Shown here one piece after another: positions 51,725-62,242 of a stretch of DNA of 64,000 nucleotides (position 1 is the first letter of the stretch; the number at the start of each line of letters is the position of its first letter). The DNA comes from an uncultured Lachnospiraceae bacterium. Its GTDB lineage: Bacteria > Bacillota > Clostridia > Lachnospirales > Lachnospiraceae. A model generated the notes under the pieces. It saw nothing but the letters and a program-made list of their open reading frames with translations, searched no databases and was not told the origin of the DNA. The stretch covers positions 27,933 to 91,932 of the forward strand of contig CADBCZ010000003.1 of the NCBI GenBank assembly GCA_902793335.1, read 5' to 3'. The position numbers and the translations under genes were made by a program.

Positions 51725-53353
51725 TCAATCTTTATCAGACTCGAGATTCATAACCTGACGTTTCCTAGCCATTTCGTCACTTTCAAGATATTCATCATAT
51801 GTTGTCATCTTGTCAATCAGACCTGTATTGGTTATCTCCATTATTCTGTTGGCAGTAGTCTGAATGAACTGATGATCCTGAGAAGAAAACAGGATAACAC
51901 CCGGAAATTTGATAAGTCCGTTGTTCAAAGCTGTTATTGATTCCATATCCAAGTGGTTAGTCGGCTCATCAAGTACCAGGGTATTAGATCCCATGATCAT
52001 CATTTTCGAAAGAAGACATCTTACCTTCTCTCCTCCGGATAATACCTTTACCTTCTTGATACCATCATCTCCTGCAAAAAGCATTCTTCCAAGAAATCCT
52101 CTTACGTAAGTCGGGTCCTTCTCTTCAGAAAACTGTGTAAGCCACTCAACAATAGTCATATCGTTATCGAATTCCTTAGTGTTATCTTTCGGAAAATAAC
52201 CCTGTGAGGTTGTCACTCCCCATTTATATGAACCCGAATCAGGCTCCTCTTCACCCACCAATATCTTAAACAACATTGTTGTAGCAAGAGTATTAGGTCC
52301 AACAAACGCAACCTTGTCCTCTCTGCCTATTGTAAATGATATATTATCAAGTATCTTTTCACCATCTACAGTCTTGGTCAGGTTTTCAACTGTAAGCACC
52401 TCATTACCAATCTCTCTGTTTGGTCTAAAATCGATATAAGGGTATTTTCTGCTTGAAGGACGCATATCATCCAGCTGTATTTTCTCAAGCGCACGTTTTC
52501 TTGAAGTAGCCTGTTTTGATTTTGAAGCATTTGCCGAGAATCTCTGAATAAATTCCTGTAACTCCTTAATCTTTTCTTCCTTCTTCTTGTTAGCTTCCTT
52601 CATCTGTTTGATCATCAACTGACTTGATTCATACCAGAAGTCATAATTACCGGCATATAATTGAATTTTACCGTAGTCAATATCTGCAATCTGAGTACAT
52701 ACTTTATTAAGGAAGTATCTGTCATGAGATACCACGATAACTGTATTGTCAAAATTGATAAGGAACTCCTCAAGCCATGCGATAGCATCAAGGTCCAAGT
52801 GGTTTGTAGGCTCATCAAGCAATAATACATCGGGATTACCGAAAAGCGCCTGAGCGAGAAGTACCTTTACCTTAAGACTATCCTCAAGCTCTGTCATCTG
52901 CTTATAATGATATTCTGTATCAATCCCCAAGCCGTTAAGCAACGTTGCCGCATCACTCTCAGCCTCCCAACCGTTCATCTCGGCAAACTCAGCCTCAAGA
53001 TCCGCTACTCTTGCACCATCCTCGTCAGAAAAATCTTCCTTTGCATATATAGCCTCTTTTTCCTTCATAACCTCATACAGGTGTTTGTTACCCATAATAA
53101 CAGTATCAAGAACTGTATATTCATTATATTTAAAGTGATCCTGCTGCAGAATAGACAATCTCTCACCTGCATTCATAACTACATCACCCTTTGTAGTCTC
53201 TATCTCACCTGAAAGAATCTTCAAAAATGTTGACTTACCTGCACCGTTAGCGCCAATCAGACCGTAGCAGTTTCCCTCAGTAAACTTAATGTTAACATCT
53301 TCAAATAATGCCTTTTTACCAAATCTTAAAGTAACGTTGTTAGCACTTATCAT
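51725..53353 (-). CDS. ABC-F family ATPase (YkpA/YbiT type) with one degenerate ATP site
   Basis: 542 residues, two fused ABC domains without membrane segments. ABC-F proteins bind the ribosome and act on translation or antibiotic protection. Domain 1 has intact Walker A GANGAGKS (34-41), Walker B VLLLDEPTNHLD and switch SHDR. The linker (about 240-300) is the charged interdomain arm. Domain 2 has intact signature LSGGE (438-442) and Walker B, but its Walker A reads GPNTLATT (352-359, no lysine) and its switch reads SQDH; the domain 1 signature is LEDSL. All the changes fall in the same composite site. Not recognisably one of the known resistance types. Confidence 0.92.
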   Translation of the reverse strand: MISANNVTLRFGKKALFEDVNIKFTEGNCYGLIGANGAGKSTFLKILSGEIETTKGDVVMNAGERLSILQQDHFKYNEYTVLDTVIMGNKHLYEVMKEKEAIYAKEDFSDEDGARVADLEAEFAEMNGWEAESDAATLLNGLGIDTEYHYKQMTELEDSLKVKVLLAQALFGNPDVLLLDEPTNHLDLDAIAWLEEFLINFDNTVIVVSHDRYFLNKVCTQIADIDYGKIQLYAGNYDFWYESSQLMIKQMKEANKKKEEKIKELQEFIQRFSANASKSKQATSRKRALEKIQLDDMRPSSRKYPYIDFRPNREIGNEVLTVENLTKTVDGEKILDNISFTIGREDKVAFVGPNTLATTMLFKILVGEEEPDSGSYKWGVTTSQGYFPKDNTKEFDNDMTIVEWLTQFSEEKDPTYVRGFLGRMLFAGDDGIKKVKVLSGGEKVRCLLSKMMIMGSNTLVLDEPTNHLDMESITALNNGLIKFPGVILFSSQDHQFIQTTANRIMEITNTGLIDKMTTYDEYLESDEMARKRQVMNLESDKD

Positions 53354-53407
53354 TTCATTTAACCTCTCTTATCATTTATTAATTATATCCTGCATAAAAG
53401 CAGGTAC

Positions 53408-54682
53408 TTATGCACTAAGTTCAGGGTCTATGAGAATAGCAACTTTTTCAATTCTGTTCTTGTCAACTGACACCACCCTGAAGGTTATACCATCCTTCTT
53501 AACCGTCTCACCCTCTTCAGGTAAATGATCAAGAAGCTCTATTACATATCCGCCCAAAGAATCATAGTCTTCTGATTCCAACTTGATACCAATACTGTCC
53601 GAAAGATCCGAAAGCTTGACAGAAGCATCAATCTCGTACTGACTTTCAGAAACCTCTTTAATAGCTTCAAGCTCATCCATATCAAACTCGTCCCTAATCT
53701 CTCCGACTATCTCTTCTATAAGATCTTCTATTGTAATAAGACCTACCGCAGTCGCATACTCATCAAGAACTATTGCCATAGATACAAAACGATCCCGCAT
53801 TTCTGCCATAATTGACGAGGTCTTTTGATACTCATACACAAAAAAAGGCTCACGCATTATATTTCTGACCGAAAACGGGGTATTCTTTCCAGATTGATTC
53901 TGGAAGAAAAACAGATCTTTAAGATAGACGATACCAATAACTTCATCCTTGGTATCGGCATATACCGGAAGCCTTGAGTAATTCTCTTCCCCAAAAACCT
54001 CAACCACCTCATCAAGACCGGAATCGGCAGAAATGTATGCCATATCAGCACGTGGCACCATTACATCCTTAGCATTGGAATCGCCAAAATCCACAACATT
54101 GTTGATCATTGATTTCTCTTCTTTTTCAATAACCCCATCCTCTTCGCTGACATCGAATATGGTTCGAAGCTCACCTTCTGTCATCTGCTCCTTAGCTTTA
54201 TCTTTGTCAACTCTGATAAGAAGGAAAATAGCATTGCTCAGTTTATCCACCAGCCATATAGCCGGAGTTAAAATAACCACCAGCGGTGAAATAATGTGAA
54301 TATATACCATCGCTATCTTGTCACTATACATTGTCGCTAATGTCTTAGGTGTTATCTCGCCAAACAATAGGACACAAAGAGTGAGGATTCCAGTCGCAAC
54401 TCCGATATATTTATTGCCAAACACTTCAGATGTATAAGTTGTCATAAGCGCCGATGCAGATATATTGACTATATTATTACCAATCAATATTGTACTTAAC
54501 ATCTTTGATGGTTCATCAAGCATCTTAAGCACCTTCGATGCAGATTTGTTCCCACTCTCAGAAAGCGTGCGCATACGATGTCTGTTAACCATCGTGAGAG
54601 CTGTCTCCGCCGAAGAGAAAAAAGCCGACAACAATATCATTATTATAATTGCAATTAATTGCATTGATGACCCGGGGTCCAA
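53408..54682 (-). CDS. CorC/HlyC (CNNM-type) membrane protein with CBS pair
   Basis: 424 residues from the TTG at 54682 (GAGGAG about 9 nt upstream); an ATG seven codons earlier has no ribosome binding site. A DUF21/CNNM domain with about four membrane helices (AFFSSAETALTMVNRHR, IGNNIVNISASALMT, GEITPKTLA) precedes two CBS domains (about 200-325: VMVPRADMAYIS, RDRFVSMAIVLDEYATAVGLITIEDLIEEIVGEI) and a C-terminal CorC_HlyC domain. Family members are linked to magnesium or cobalt efflux. The haemolysin name is historical. Confidence 0.95.
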   Translation of the reverse strand: MDPGSSMQLIAIIIMILLSAFFSSAETALTMVNRHRMRTLSESGNKSASKVLKMLDEPSKMLSTILIGNNIVNISASALMTTYTSEVFGNKYIGVATGILTLCVLLFGEITPKTLATMYSDKIAMVYIHIISPLVVILTPAIWLVDKLSNAIFLLIRVDKDKAKEQMTEGELRTIFDVSEEDGVIEKEEKSMINNVVDFGDSNAKDVMVPRADMAYISADSGLDEVVEVFGEENYSRLPVYADTKDEVIGIVYLKDLFFFQNQSGKNTPFSVRNIMREPFFVYEYQKTSSIMAEMRDRFVSMAIVLDEYATAVGLITIEDLIEEIVGEIRDEFDMDELEAIKEVSESQYEIDASVKLSDLSDSIGIKLESEDYDSLGGYVIELLDHLPEEGETVKKDGITFRVVSVDKNRIEKVAILIDPELSA

Positions 54683-54752
54683 ATAATCACTCTCCTCTAT
54701 CATTTAAATTAATTAATTCGTTATTGTAATGAATGAACTATATATTGTCAAG

Positions 54753-55778
54753 TCACCGCATATAGTCTTTAATGGAAATGGTATTCCATATTTCATCATT
54801 GCGATACTCCTCATCTCCACCTATATACATATCAAACAATTTATTGTATAACTTTTCCTTAGCCTCATTGGATTTTTTGTGTTCTTCATATTCATTGATA
54901 ACATTTGCATGCTCATCATCTTCAGGATCAAGAACTTTTACAACATAATATCCATACTCTCCGGATATCACACCGCTTAATTCATCGGCATTTAATCCTG
55001 TAATACCATCCCTGTATTCCTGTGCTAAATCACTATATTTTAAAACCTTTATACTACCAGTAATATTTTCCGCTTCTTTTTCAACAAGCTCTTCTATATC
55101 TTCTCCTTCGCTCACTTTCCGAGCAAAGTCCTCCGCCTGCTGCTTCATAGTTTCGCACTCTTCCTGCGAAATTCTTATAAGCTCACCGTTATCATCGGTC
55201 GTTACCATTCCCTGATCATCATACACCACAGTCGGAAATGTAACTTGGTATACTTTTACATAGCGCTCCTCATTTTCCTTAGTTTCAGCTTCCTTGTTTT
55301 CCAAGGCATCCTCTTCGATCTCTTCTCCGATTGATAACGCATATGAATTACCATGATACTTTAATTCATATATCTTTTTAAGATCATCGACATCTATTTC
55401 ATAAGCATTAAGCTTTCCTTTACCAATCTTATCCGCTAACTCCTGTGCTCTCTCCTTCGCTTTTTTCTTCTCATCTTTTTCAAGCGTTATTTTGTGATCA
55501 TCCGCTTCCTTACCAAGAAGAACACAAAGAACTATCTCTTTTTCCAATTCATTTTTGTAATGCTCTTCGTAAGTCTCCCCACTCTCATACACCTCATCGA
55601 GCATATCTTTCTCAACAAGTCCATGTTCAGACACATATATCAAACCAAAAGCATCCACACTCTTTCTGTCGACCTGTTTTCCATTTAAAACGAATACAGC
55701 ATCATGCTTTCTGCCACAACCCGCAAGCCCTATTACAAGCACTGTTATAACAAACACCATTGATATGCGCTTTAACAT
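54753..55778 (-). CDS. PrsA-like peptidyl-prolyl isomerase lipoprotein
   Basis: 341 residues. The lipobox is LAGC (Cys21). The N-terminal SurA-like helical part (FVLNGKQVDRKSVDAF...) and C-terminal tail flank a PpiC-type parvulin domain (about 170-285: VYQVTFPTVVYDD, EDFARKVSEGEDIEELVEKEAENITGS, LSGVISGEYGYYVVKVLDPED). The domain is divergent, so catalysis is not certain. PrsA-type proteins help exported proteins fold outside the membrane. It is transcribed alone between the ilvC terminator and the CorC gene. Confidence 0.85.
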   Translation of the reverse strand: MLKRISMVFVITVLVIGLAGCGRKHDAVFVLNGKQVDRKSVDAFGLIYVSEHGLVEKDMLDEVYESGETYEEHYKNELEKEIVLCVLLGKEADDHKITLEKDEKKKAKERAQELADKIGKGKLNAYEIDVDDLKKIYELKYHGNSYALSIGEEIEEDALENKEAETKENEERYVKVYQVTFPTVVYDDQGMVTTDDNGELIRISQEECETMKQQAEDFARKVSEGEDIEELVEKEAENITGSIKVLKYSDLAQEYRDGITGLNADELSGVISGEYGYYVVKVLDPEDDEHANVINEYEEHKKSNEAKEKLYNKLFDMYIGGDEEYRNDEIWNTISIKDYMR

Positions 55779-55847
55779 CCGTACACTTCCCCTTCCATAA
55801 ACAACTGATAAACAAAGCGGCTTCTTGGACTTTCATAGTAAAAATAA

Positions 55848-55876
55848 GCCGGCTGTAAGTTTCGGTCACAGCCGGC
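55848..55876 (-). terminator. Terminator after ilvC
   Basis: GCCGGCTGT / ACAGCCGGC, a perfect 9-bp G+C-rich stem with an 11-nt loop, followed on the minus strand by TTATTTTTA, about 40 bp past the ilvC stop. Confidence 0.9.
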
Positions 55877-55914
55877 CTTGAAATACCCTACGGTATTATT
55901 ATCATTAAATAAAA

Positions 55915-56979
<1,065 letters not shown>

Positions 56980-57052
56980 TTACCGGCTTATTACTTACTT
57001 TGATATAAATATGTAATGTTATAATAAACAGACATCTCTGGTTTTTGAACGA

Positions 57053-57544
57053 TTAATCAGCCTGATTGATACCTCTTGTAAGTCCTGTAAGACCTGTTCT
57101 TACAATTGATTCAATCTCAAATCCATCGAGCAATCCGATAAATGCTTCAATCTTGTTTGCATTTCCCGTAAGTTCGATCATAAGCGAATCAACCGATACA
57201 TCAACTATCTTTGCCCTAAAAACATCTGTCATAGCAATAATTGCCTGCTTTTCCTCACGTGAGCTCTTAACCTTAACCAATACAAGTTCTCTGCAAACTG
57301 AAGATCCATCTTTGAGCTCTGTAATCTCAACTACATCTTCAAGTTTATTGAGTTGTTTGGCAATCTGAGCAAGCGTAAGATCATCTCCGCTTACTGCTAT
57401 TGTCATTCGGGAATACTTTGGATTCTCTGTAACGCCAACAGATAAGCTGTCAATGTTATATCCTCTCCTACTGAACAATCCCGATACTCTTGAAAGAACT
57501 CCCGAACTGTTATCTACCAGCAGGGATAATACCATCTTCTTCAC
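57053..57544 (-). CDS. ilvN: Acetolactate synthase small (regulatory) subunit
   Basis: 163 residues from the GTG at 57544 (GGTGG 7 nt upstream; an ATG six codons earlier is not spaced from any such site). An N-terminal ACT domain (MVLSLLVDNSSGVLSRVSGLFSRRGYNIDSLSVG) and a C-terminal ALS-small domain (about 80-163) are complete. It carries valine feedback on acetolactate synthase. The large subunit ilvB is not adjacent and must lie elsewhere. First gene of ilvN-ilvC. Confidence 0.95.
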   Translation of the reverse strand: MKKMVLSLLVDNSSGVLSRVSGLFSRRGYNIDSLSVGVTENPKYSRMTIAVSGDDLTLAQIAKQLNKLEDVVEITELKDGSSVCRELVLVKVKSSREEKQAIIAMTDVFRAKIVDVSVDSLMIELTGNANKIEAFIGLLDGFEIESIVRTGLTGLTRGINQAD

Positions 57545-57581
57545 TTCAATTCCACCTTTCAAATTAACAAAACTGTTTAAT

Positions 57582-57610
57582 ATTTTATCAACTATTAATC
57601 CTTATGTCAA
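57582..57610 (-). promoter_or_regulatory. Sigma-A promoter of ilvN-ilvC
   Basis: Perfect TTGACA (57605-57610), 17 nt, TAAAAT (57582-57587) on the minus strand. The leader is only about 30 nt, so there is no room for a T-box. Confidence 0.75.
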
Positions 57611-57665
57611 TAATCTATTTTGCCGATTATAACAACCCTTAACCTGTTGACGTAATTCCTTTTTG

Positions 57666-60116
57666 TCAGTTAATCAGTCTCTCCACAACCTTGCAAGCCT
57701 CAGCGGCGTCCTTGGAATAACCGTCCGCCCCTATCTCGTCAGCAAAGCTCTGTGTTATCACCGCACCACCGATTATAACCTTAACCGGAACATTTTTCTC
57801 CTTGACATATTCCACAAGATCCTTCATCCTCATCATGGTTGTTGTCATAAGCGCAGAAAGCGCGATAACATCAGCATTTTCCTTGATTGCCATACCAACA
57901 ATATCTTCCTTTGGAACGTCTTTCCCCATATCTATAACACGATAACCGTAATTCCGAAGCATCATCGCTACCAGATTCTTACCTATATCATGTATGTCAC
58001 CTTCAACGGTCGCTATCACAATGGTCGCCTTCTCGCTGCCGGCCTCCGCTTTTGGGAGAAGCGGTTCCAACTCAGACACAGCAAGTTCCATAGCCTCCGC
58101 CGATGCAATAAGTTGTGGCAGGAAATATTTTTTCTTATCAAAAAGTATTCCCACCTCATTTATTGCAGGTATTAAATGTTTCTCAATAATTTCCTGTGCA
58201 TCAACGCCGCTTGCAAGAGATGCTTTGACATTGTCAAGTATCGTTCTCTTATTACCCTTTAATACATCCATAAATAATTGTGACTTGTCACCGGATGCTT
58301 CCGATTCACCGGAGCTTTCTTTTCCCTCACTCTTTGCAGGAGTGCTTCCAACCGGTGCAGCTATCTCTGCCATAGGTTTAACATTGTTAATATATGTGAC
58401 ATCCGCACCTTCCTTATTGATAAGAAGATCAGATGCGTAAGCCGCATTCATCAAAAGATCCTGAGATGGATTAGCTATCGCCATGGTAAGTCCCTTTGAT
58501 ATTGCCATAGTCAAAAATGCCGTATTGACAAATCCTCTTTCAGGAAGTCCAAATGATATATTCGATAGACCGCATATGGTCGGGAGTTTCTTCTCCTGTT
58601 TACAATACTCTATAGTCTCTAACGTTTCTATCGCAGCATTCTTGTTAGCTCCAACGGTTGCAACAAGACCATCAACGATAATATCCTCATGAGCAAAGCC
58701 CATTTCCATAGCCTTGTCATAAATGATATTGATAATGTTCTTCTTTTCCTCAATATCCTTAGGAAGTCCTTCGTCCGACAGTGGAAGGAGTATGAACATG
58801 GCACCATACTTCTTTGCTATCGGCATCAATCTTACCATCTTCTCTGTTTCCATGGATATAGAATTGATAAGGGCTCTTCCGGGATAAATGCGAAGTGCAT
58901 GTTCAATAACTTCCACATATGACGAATCTATACAAAGTGGCAGATTGACAGTATTCGTCACCTCGTAAATGACCTTCTGCATCATAGCATCCTCATCAAT
59001 TCCGTTCATACCCACATTTATATCAAGTATTGCAGCACCTTTTTCCTCCTGTTGTTCCGCCATTTCCACAACAAGATCAAGCTTGTCCTCGCGAAGCTCT
59101 GCCTGGAGCTTCTTCTTTCCTGTAGGATTGATTCGCTCACCTACGACCAGAAATCTTCCATCTATATCTATCTCTAATAATTGTCTCTCTGACGAGAGTA
59201 ATCTTTTCTTATTCTTATTAATCTCAGGAACATCGAGTCGTCTAACCAGACGCGAAAGCGCCTCGATATGTTCCTTTGTCGTACCACAGCATCCACCGAT
59301 AAGGTTTGCACCTGCATCCACAAGTCTTCTTCCATACTCAGCAAACTCAACCGGAGTCATGGCATATACCGTCTCGCCGTCAATAAGCTCCGGCATGCCT
59401 GCATTAGGTTTCGCCAATAACGGAACATTGGCATACTTTCTCATAGTCTCAACAAGAGGTATCATTTCCTCCGGACCTGTCGAGCAGTTGACACCAATAG
59501 CATCCGCGCCAAGACTTTGAAGAACTGCAACAGCCGACTCAGGTGGAGTGCCGTATAACGTTCTTCCATCCTCGTTGTAGGTCATAGAAACTATGATAGG
59601 AAGCGTACATACCTCTCTTGCAGCAATAACCGCTGCTCTAGCCTCAGCAAGACTCATCATTGTCTCCACTACCAAAAGGTCAACTCCTGCATTATACAAA
59701 ATGCTTATCTGTTCCTTATATACATCGATAAGTTCTTCTAACTGTAACTTCCCAATTGGATATAACTGTTTTCCGGTCATGGTAAGATTACCGGCAACAT
59801 AAGCTCTATATCCGGTTCTTGCAACAGCTTCTTTTGATAATGCTACCAATTCCATATTCATCTGTTCAAGATTATCATCAAGTCCATATTCTTCAAGCTT
59901 GATTCTGTTAGCAGAAAATGTCGGTGCATAAATAATGTTACTTCCGGCATTGATGTAATCCATCTGTAAATTGATCATTACTTCCTTATGCTCTAATATC
60001 CATTGCTCAGGACATATACCTACCGGCATGCCCGCTTTCTGCAGATTGGTTCCGGTCGCTCCGTCTAACACCAATATTTTCTGATCGACCAAATTGCGAA
60101 ACTGTTCCCTTGTCAT
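57666..60116 (-). CDS. metH: Cobalamin-dependent methionine synthase, without reactivation domain
   Basis: 816 residues. Transfers the methyl group of methyltetrahydrofolate to homocysteine through cobalamin. The homocysteine-binding barrel (about 1-300) has zinc cysteines C211 (GVNCS) and C276-C277 (GGCCGTT); the pterin-binding barrel (about 325-590) has NPTGKK, ILDINVG and NSIS; a Ser/Glu linker (about 600-625) leads to the cobalamin cap and B12-binding domain with DIHDIGKN. E. coli MetH (1227 residues) carries a C-terminal AdoMet reactivation domain that is missing here, as in many anaerobes, where a separate protein may reactivate the enzyme. Confidence 0.96.
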   Translation of the reverse strand: MTREQFRNLVDQKILVLDGATGTNLQKAGMPVGICPEQWILEHKEVMINLQMDYINAGSNIIYAPTFSANRIKLEEYGLDDNLEQMNMELVALSKEAVARTGYRAYVAGNLTMTGKQLYPIGKLQLEELIDVYKEQISILYNAGVDLLVVETMMSLAEARAAVIAAREVCTLPIIVSMTYNEDGRTLYGTPPESAVAVLQSLGADAIGVNCSTGPEEMIPLVETMRKYANVPLLAKPNAGMPELIDGETVYAMTPVEFAEYGRRLVDAGANLIGGCCGTTKEHIEALSRLVRRLDVPEINKNKKRLLSSERQLLEIDIDGRFLVVGERINPTGKKKLQAELREDKLDLVVEMAEQQEEKGAAILDINVGMNGIDEDAMMQKVIYEVTNTVNLPLCIDSSYVEVIEHALRIYPGRALINSISMETEKMVRLMPIAKKYGAMFILLPLSDEGLPKDIEEKKNIINIIYDKAMEMGFAHEDIIVDGLVATVGANKNAAIETLETIEYCKQEKKLPTICGLSNISFGLPERGFVNTAFLTMAISKGLTMAIANPSQDLLMNAAYASDLLINKEGADVTYINNVKPMAEIAAPVGSTPAKSEGKESSGESEASGDKSQLFMDVLKGNKRTILDNVKASLASGVDAQEIIEKHLIPAINEVGILFDKKKYFLPQLIASAEAMELAVSELEPLLPKAEAGSEKATIVIATVEGDIHDIGKNLVAMMLRNYGYRVIDMGKDVPKEDIVGMAIKENADVIALSALMTTTMMRMKDLVEYVKEKNVPVKVIIGGAVITQSFADEIGADGYSKDAAEACKVVERLIN

Positions 60117-60238
60117 CTGTTTACCTCAACCTTCTATATTCAAGAACGCCCAAGACGCTCTGAAACTTCGTTTTATTGCTATCTTATCAAACGAAAGTAA
60201 AGTCATCTCTTGACATTATTTTCTGTCCGATAAGCTAT

Positions 60239-60266
60239 ATTATAACCAATTTTCTATAAGTTTCAA
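60239..60266 (-). promoter_or_regulatory. Sigma-A promoter of metH
   Basis: TTGAAA (60261-60266), 16 nt, TATAAT (60239-60244) on the minus strand. The leader is about 115 nt; no SAM riboswitch or T-box core was recognised in it. Confidence 0.65.
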
Positions 60267-60316
60267 CATAGTTTTACATTTGCATCGTCAATGATATCTA
60301 TTCAACCCGAAAAAAA

Positions 60317-60337
60317 CCGCCAAGATTAACCTGGCGG
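60317..60337 (-). terminator. Terminator after asnB
   Basis: CCGCCA / TGGCGG, followed on the minus strand by TTTTTTT, 20 bp past the asnB stop. Confidence 0.9.
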
Positions 60338-60356
60338 CATAAATCCTTCAAAACGA

Positions 60357-62213
60357 TTACTTTGAAAGTCCAAGAAGTCTATACTTAGAAAGCCAGTAAT
60401 TTATCTGCAGTAAATACGCAAGTAGCTGTGGTCCTGCCATTAACTGTCCGTAAAACGGTCTTCCGTAATCAGTCGGGCTTTCCATGAACAATTTCATCTT
60501 TTTACGATCAATCAATTCACAGATTGGAGAATTTCCATCATCTAACAGTTCCTTCATTTTCTCACGTAGCAATATCTCGTAAGCAGGGTCATAAGTCTTG
60601 GGATAAGGACTTTTTCTCCTGTAAAGAACTTCTTTAGGAAGATACTTCTCCCCCGCTGCACGAAGCAGTCCCTTCACAATTCCGTTGTGGCACTTCATGT
60701 TCCACGGAATATTCCATACATATTCAATAATCTCGTGATCTGCAAATGGAACTCTGGCCTCCAAACCACTATACATAGAAGTGCGATCCATACGGTCAAG
60801 TAACGTCTGCATAAACCATTTAAGGTTTAAGAAGGATATTTCTCTTCTTCGTTTCTCCTCAGCATTTTCTCCTTCAAGTACAGGTGTTTCTGATACTGTC
60901 CTGTAATAAGCAGCCCTCGCATATTCCTCAAGCGGGAGCTCATTTTTTACCTCATCTTTTAACAGCTGCGTGCGCAGTGAAAAATCCATGGACCACGGAA
61001 AAATATCAGCATCAAAACACTCCTTTTTATGAAACCACGGATAGCCGCCAAATATTTCATCTGCACATTCTCCCGTCAATGTCACCTTATTGTGCTCAGC
61101 AACCTTTTTACAAAAAAATAACATAGACGACTCTACATCAGCCATACACGGCAAATCCCTTGCATCCACTGCATCAAAAAGATATCTGTAAAGATCCCTG
61201 TTATTACACTCAAGATAATTGTGATCCGTCCCGGCATATTCAACCATTTTATCAACCCACGGTCTATCCTCACTCGGCTGAAAGTCATTTGCCTTGAAGT
61301 TAATATCATTATCAACGAAATCAAAGGAATAGGTGGTCAATCGTTTTCCCTGTTTTTTGAGTTCCTTTGCACAGATTGCTGTAACAAGACTGCTGTCCAC
61401 CCCACCTGATAAAAATGTACATATCTCCACATCAGAAAGCATCTGCCTTTTCACAGCTTTCTCTATAAGCTCTCTGGTTTTTTCAACTGTATCTTCATAG
61501 GAATCTTCATGTGGTCTACTCTCTAACTTCCAATAGCAAACTTCTCTAATCTTCTCAGCACTCACTTCAAGAAAATGTCCGGGAAGAACCTCCTTTACAT
61601 CCTTGAACACCCCTTTCCCATAGGTCTTTGCAGGCCCAAGTCCAAACACCTCACAAAGACCCTCTCTGTCTATCTTGGGCGTGACTTTGGGGTAAGAAAA
61701 AAGACCCTTGATCTCAGAGGCAAACACGATAGATTTTTCCTGTATGGTATAAAACAGTGGCTTGACGCCGACTCTGTCCCGGAAAAGATATAATTTCTGT
61801 TTCCACTTATCCCATATTGCAAATGCAAAGATTCCATTTAACTTCTTAACGATCTCCACTCCGTATACATGATATCCTGCCAATATGACCTCCGTATCAC
61901 TTGTGGTTTTGAAATGTACCCCTTTCTCCTCCAAATCCTTACGCAATTCTTTCATATTATATATTTCACCATTATAAACAATAGTGATTTTTCTGCCATC
62001 AATGTTTTTTGTCATCGGTTGGTTACCGGATACAAGATCTATGATTGATAACCTTACATGTGACAATCCACAATGTGTATCCAGATAAGTCCCATCTTCA
62101 TCCGGTCCACGATGCTTCTGCTTCCGGTTCATATCATTCAAAACTTCCGTCCATTTACCCGGTGATGCAGTGTAATCCAACGAAAAATCACTAAACCCTG
62201 CTATCCCACACAT
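60357..62213 (-). CDS. asnB: Asparagine synthase (glutamine-hydrolysing)
   Basis: 618 residues. Makes asparagine from aspartate, glutamine and ATP. The N-terminal glutaminase has catalytic Cys2 (MCGIAGFSDF), RLSIID and YNGEIYN; the synthetase domain has the ATP loop SGGVDSSLV (about residues 270-278) and VTLTGECADEIFGGYP. The length is close to B. subtilis AsnO (614), the sporulation-linked paralogue. Here it follows dpaA-dpaB by 29 bp, so expression in the mother cell during sporulation is likely (inference). Its terminator closes the operon. Confidence 0.96.
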   Translation of the reverse strand: MCGIAGFSDFSLDYTASPGKWTEVLNDMNRKQKHRGPDEDGTYLDTHCGLSHVRLSIIDLVSGNQPMTKNIDGRKITIVYNGEIYNMKELRKDLEEKGVHFKTTSDTEVILAGYHVYGVEIVKKLNGIFAFAIWDKWKQKLYLFRDRVGVKPLFYTIQEKSIVFASEIKGLFSYPKVTPKIDREGLCEVFGLGPAKTYGKGVFKDVKEVLPGHFLEVSAEKIREVCYWKLESRPHEDSYEDTVEKTRELIEKAVKRQMLSDVEICTFLSGGVDSSLVTAICAKELKKQGKRLTTYSFDFVDNDINFKANDFQPSEDRPWVDKMVEYAGTDHNYLECNNRDLYRYLFDAVDARDLPCMADVESSMLFFCKKVAEHNKVTLTGECADEIFGGYPWFHKKECFDADIFPWSMDFSLRTQLLKDEVKNELPLEEYARAAYYRTVSETPVLEGENAEEKRRREISFLNLKWFMQTLLDRMDRTSMYSGLEARVPFADHEIIEYVWNIPWNMKCHNGIVKGLLRAAGEKYLPKEVLYRRKSPYPKTYDPAYEILLREKMKELLDDGNSPICELIDRKKMKLFMESPTDYGRPFYGQLMAGPQLLAYLLQINYWLSKYRLLGLSK

Positions 62214-62242
62214 TTTTTATATCCTCCATATCGTTGTTGTTC

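Noticed and set aside
57545-57665. T-box or leader-peptide control of ilvN-ilvC
   Set aside because: The promoter leaves only about 30 nt of leader, too short for either.
60117-60238. SAM riboswitch upstream of metH
   Set aside because: The ~115-nt leader shows no recognisable riboswitch core and no terminator hairpin.
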